From Eudromia elegans (lineage: Eukaryota; Chordata; Aves; Tinamiformes; Tinamidae), in the NCBI GenBank assembly GCA_003342815.1, contig PTEX01000003.1:2359763-2423762 (forward strand): DNA of 64,000 bases, read 5' to 3'. Below are positions 60,831 through 64,000 of the stretch, piece by piece. Position 1 is the first letter of the stretch; each line of letters begins with the position of its first letter. The translations under genes were made by a program, and so were the position numbers. Below the pieces are notes generated by a model, which was not told where the DNA came from, did no database searches, and worked only from the letters and a program-made list of their open reading frames with translations.

Positions 60831-61814
60831 TTTAGACTCCAAATGTGAAAGTCCCAATTGTCATATCATTTTTGGTGGATGCTGGCCAGCAAACATGTTC
60901 AAAATGTTTCTTGTTAAATCTGTAATCCAAGGCTTTTCTGGTTCAGGAATTTTTCAGAGTTAAACATCATAGTAAAGAGTATGAAAAACAAGTTTTCTTC
61001 ACTATTAATAAGACCCTATTCTCCACATTTCTGTTTCAAACTCCAACCTTGAACACACTCCAGAATATTTTCCCTCAAATAGTTTTAATTGTAAAAGTTG
61101 TTTTGTGATATTGCATCTCAAACTGCTAAACTGCCAGCCTTGCCTGAGAAACACTGACAGTGATTGGCTCCAAAGAACTCCTGTGCATGAGATACAGGAT
61201 GTCAGAGGAGTTTACATGCCTGGGCTACACAAATATAAAGGTGACAGACATTAGAAACTCTCTCTTAGGAAAAAGTGATATTATTCTGTGATAACATAAA
61301 TGCAAGAATAAACTTCAGTGTGGATTCTTCTTTACCCGAGCAGCCTGGAGATGCTTTACAAATAAGCATGTGTTGAAAGCTGAATGAGTGAATGATGCTT
61401 CCTGACTGGTTGCAAACATGCCAACTTGTGGCTGTCATTAGAAATCAGCCCCACAGCATTACAGCCTGGCTGTGGTGTGAGAGCTGCTTCATGCTGCTCA
61501 GCATTTTTACAGCATTCTTAGATGGAAATTTGCAAGTGCAAATGAAGTGGAGGGGAGAACGGAAGCATATTGAAGATTTTTGGGTCTTAACTGCAACTGA
61601 GTCCTCTGTAGGTGTTTTTTAAAGGTTTTAATTTCAATGGTAAAATTACAAACTTAAGCAAAGTTAGCGCCTAAGCTAATTATTAGTTAAAACCAAATAT
61701 CTAAACAAATGAGAGTTGTGAATTCAAAGTGGGTGCCATAGATTATGCTCTCCCAGCAATACAGGACAGTATTGCTTGTTTAGGGAAAGACAAGGCTTTT
61801 AAAAGATAAACATG
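60831..61814. other. Non-coding stretch, nothing recognised
   Basis: AT-leaning unique sequence between two CR1 relics. No exon, RNA gene or repeat recognised. Confidence 0.5.
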
Positions 61815-62097
61815 AAGGGGATGGAGCCAGACTCTTCTTGTGGTACCCAGTGGCACAATGAAAGGAAATGGGCATAAATGGAAATACAAGAAATTCCACT
61901 TAAGAAATAAACGTTTTACTGTGAAGGCAGTCAAATGCTGGAACTGGTTGCACAGAGGGGCTGTGGTGGCTCCATCCTTGGGAACACACCAAATCTGACT
62001 GGACACAACCCTAAGCAACCAGCTCCAGCTGACCCTGCTTTTAGCAGGAACTGGAGATGCTTCCAGAGATCCTCAGCCTCTGGTTTATGATTCTGTG
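61815..62097 (+). mobile_element. CR1 LINE relic, 3' end
   Basis: A diverged CR1 3' end on the plus strand: ggtacccagtggcacaatga, then ctgtgaaggcagtcaaatgctgg and ggaactggttgcacagag correspond to the ORF2 C-terminus. It ends at the octamer ATTCTGTG (62090-62097). Only about 280 bases remain. It is more diverged than the 3.5 and 14.5 kb copies. Confidence 0.85.
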
Positions 62098-64000
62098 AAG
62101 GGTAATCAAAGTCTTAGATGAGCCAGGTTTTCCTGCAGAGGCTTGATACCAGTGTCAATGAGAGTATAGTGCTACCCTCGGTCGTATAAAAAGGAAACAA
62201 AAGTCAAATGTCCAGGGCACACAGCAAATGAGTTAGGTGGCTTCAGAAAGGTGAATCCTGCCTGCATCTGTTGAGGGATTATCCACTGCCAGGAAGGTGT
62301 AGGGTGGCTTCCCATGCAGCGCCATTCTCTCCCTCCCCGACTCCGGGCCCGAAGCAGCTGCTCTCTGCGAGGACTGTTCTGAACCAGCTCTACAGGTGCC
62401 AAAGATAGGAACAGCAACCACCCTAATGAGCACCTCTGAGCATAACTAAGCTCCATTAAAAAATAGCAAATGTAGCGAAAGAAAAAGTTTTAGAGACTTG
62501 TTTCCCTACATTTTCTTTTGTCATATATCCTAAACTGCAGATTGGCTTGCCTTTAAATGAGTGTGTACCTTCAAGGATAGGAGCAGAAGCTCTTGTATCC
62601 TTCACTTCCTACCCCTGCCCTTGCAGTAAGCCTTTCACCAACTGGGAGAGTGGAAGAGTTAGGTATTTAGGGGGAGACGAATAGGGGTTGGGGGTTTTTT
62701 TTCCTCTTGAATTCTGGCAGGAGATTGTTTTGCTATAACTGAAAACTCTTACTTGGGGGCCAGATTGCCCTGAAAGGAAGGGTGAGCTGCACAGGGCCCA
62801 GCAGAATGAGTCAACACACTGTTGGACTAAGAACCGTGTTGATGGAGGCATGTGTGTCTTGCCACCTGAGGCATGAAAGCCTGCAGGGCAGGTCATGTGC
62901 AAGAAGCATCTAAATGCCACCTAAATTACATATATGGGTCTATCCATACGAGAAGGAGAAGATTAAACAGTTGAGGAGCACAAAGCTTGATAAAGGCTGG
63001 ACCCTCAGATTTTAACTATTGTTGTTAATGGGTTTGTCTTTAATCCCAGCTGCTTCTTGGGGCATAGATTGGTGGGAGAGGGACAGAGTTTGGCCTCTGG
63101 GTACTAACAGAGGGCCAAAGTGGAGACCCCAGATTCTTTTGCAGCCTCTCTGCTTCACCGTTTTCTCCACAGAAATGTAAACGAACATTCTGCCTGTTAC
63201 ACTCCTGTATGATTCACAGGCTTCAGACACCCTTCTCCACCACACACAGCCCAGGCTGCTCTTACTCATGCAAGGAGGAGTGCCGGTGAAAAGCACTGTC
63301 TGTCACCTGGAGATTTTCCTTTGTCTTGCCATGGCTTAATGAGCGCCGTGGTAGTGCGGGCTGCTCAGAAGTGCTGGTGGGGGCATTATGAGAATAATGC
63401 CAGAGGACTCTGGCAGCTTTCCTGGAAAGTGGGACAGGAGCAAGGAGGAGCAGTGAGCAGCTCGGCAGGGCAGCAAGAGCTCAAGGCTCCCGTGCGGGGC
63501 CTTCTCCTCACCTACCCGTCTGAGTGCTGTACTCCCACCTTTCATTTGCAGCAGCTGTACGTGGCCCCACCGGTGGTGGCAGCATCTCCACACCTCTTTC
63601 TCTCACAGCACATGTGCATGGTGCTGAATTTGCACGTGAACACACTGGGACACAGCACTGCTCTTCCACTCTGGTAGTGGTCAACACTGACTACACGTTA
63701 TTATTTATATGATCAAAATATTTCCACCGCAGCAAACACAGGGATCCAGGCTGCTGCCTAGGTGAGTAACTACCTGCTGGCAGCAGAGCCCCTGCTTGGG
63801 GCTGTCTGCTCTGTACTGCCAGCAACCCCCTTGCTGTTTGTTGCCTTTTAAACTCCCATGAGAGACACTTTCATTATACATGAAATGAATCCATCAGAAA
63901 TGGGGGTAGAGGAACACGGAACAAGCTGCCAGATGGAAGGGAAACAACACGCTCCTTGCTAGTGATACTGAACATGTCTTAGGTGCGTGTTGCCTCATAG
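62098..64000. other. Non-coding stretch, no gene recognised
   Basis: Short open frames only, on both strands, without family resemblance. Nothing else is supported to the window end. Confidence 0.45.

Overview
This window looks like vertebrate nuclear DNA, most likely from a bird. It has long AT-leaning non-coding stretches, scattered GC-rich patches and several CR1 LINE fragments that carry the CR1 3'-end octamer (CACAGAAT or ATTCTGTG by strand). It also holds one class II-like endogenous retrovirus. I see no bacterial-type gene organisation and no complete host protein-coding gene. The species cannot be assigned from the sequence alone.

Layout. 1-49.4 kb is mostly unique non-coding DNA interrupted by three minus-strand CR1 fragments (3.5-4.4, 9.8-10.5 and 14.5-16.4 kb) and a possible ancient CR1-type relic (about 24.6-24.9 kb). 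At 33.3-34.1 kb there is a speculative minus-strand 3' gene end, with a poly(A) signal and phase-compatible splice sites. At 46.0-46.4 kb a compact CpG island with three YY1-type motifs and a GT splice donor looks like the promoter and first exon of a plus-strand transcript, possibly bidirectional. A local inverted and direct repeat cluster lies at 47.29-47.41 kb.

The main feature is a 6.1-kb provirus at 49,411-55,525 on the plus strand. It has paired LTRs (434 and 431 bp), 6-bp target-site duplications differing at one base, a primer-binding site, a duplicated leader with two splice-donor-like sites, a polypurine tract, and an uninterrupted gag reading frame of 620 codons. The gag frame ends in a canonical GGGAAAC slippery heptamer. 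Behind it, protease and nearly all of reverse transcriptase are deleted. A decayed RNase H-integrase remnant and a decayed env (SU and TM) follow, with many stops (mostly TGA), several frameshifts and a lost integrase catalytic aspartate. An open gag beside a heavily damaged pol and env, with LTRs only about 4-5% apart, is the most interesting point. It fits a gag-bearing non-autonomous element moved by proteins supplied in trans, or retention of gag, or chance.

55.5-64 kb is again non-coding, with two plus-strand CR1 relics (about 60.6-60.8 and 61.8-62.1 kb). The CR1 pieces and the provirus are inserted elements. No functional link among them can be read from the sequence.
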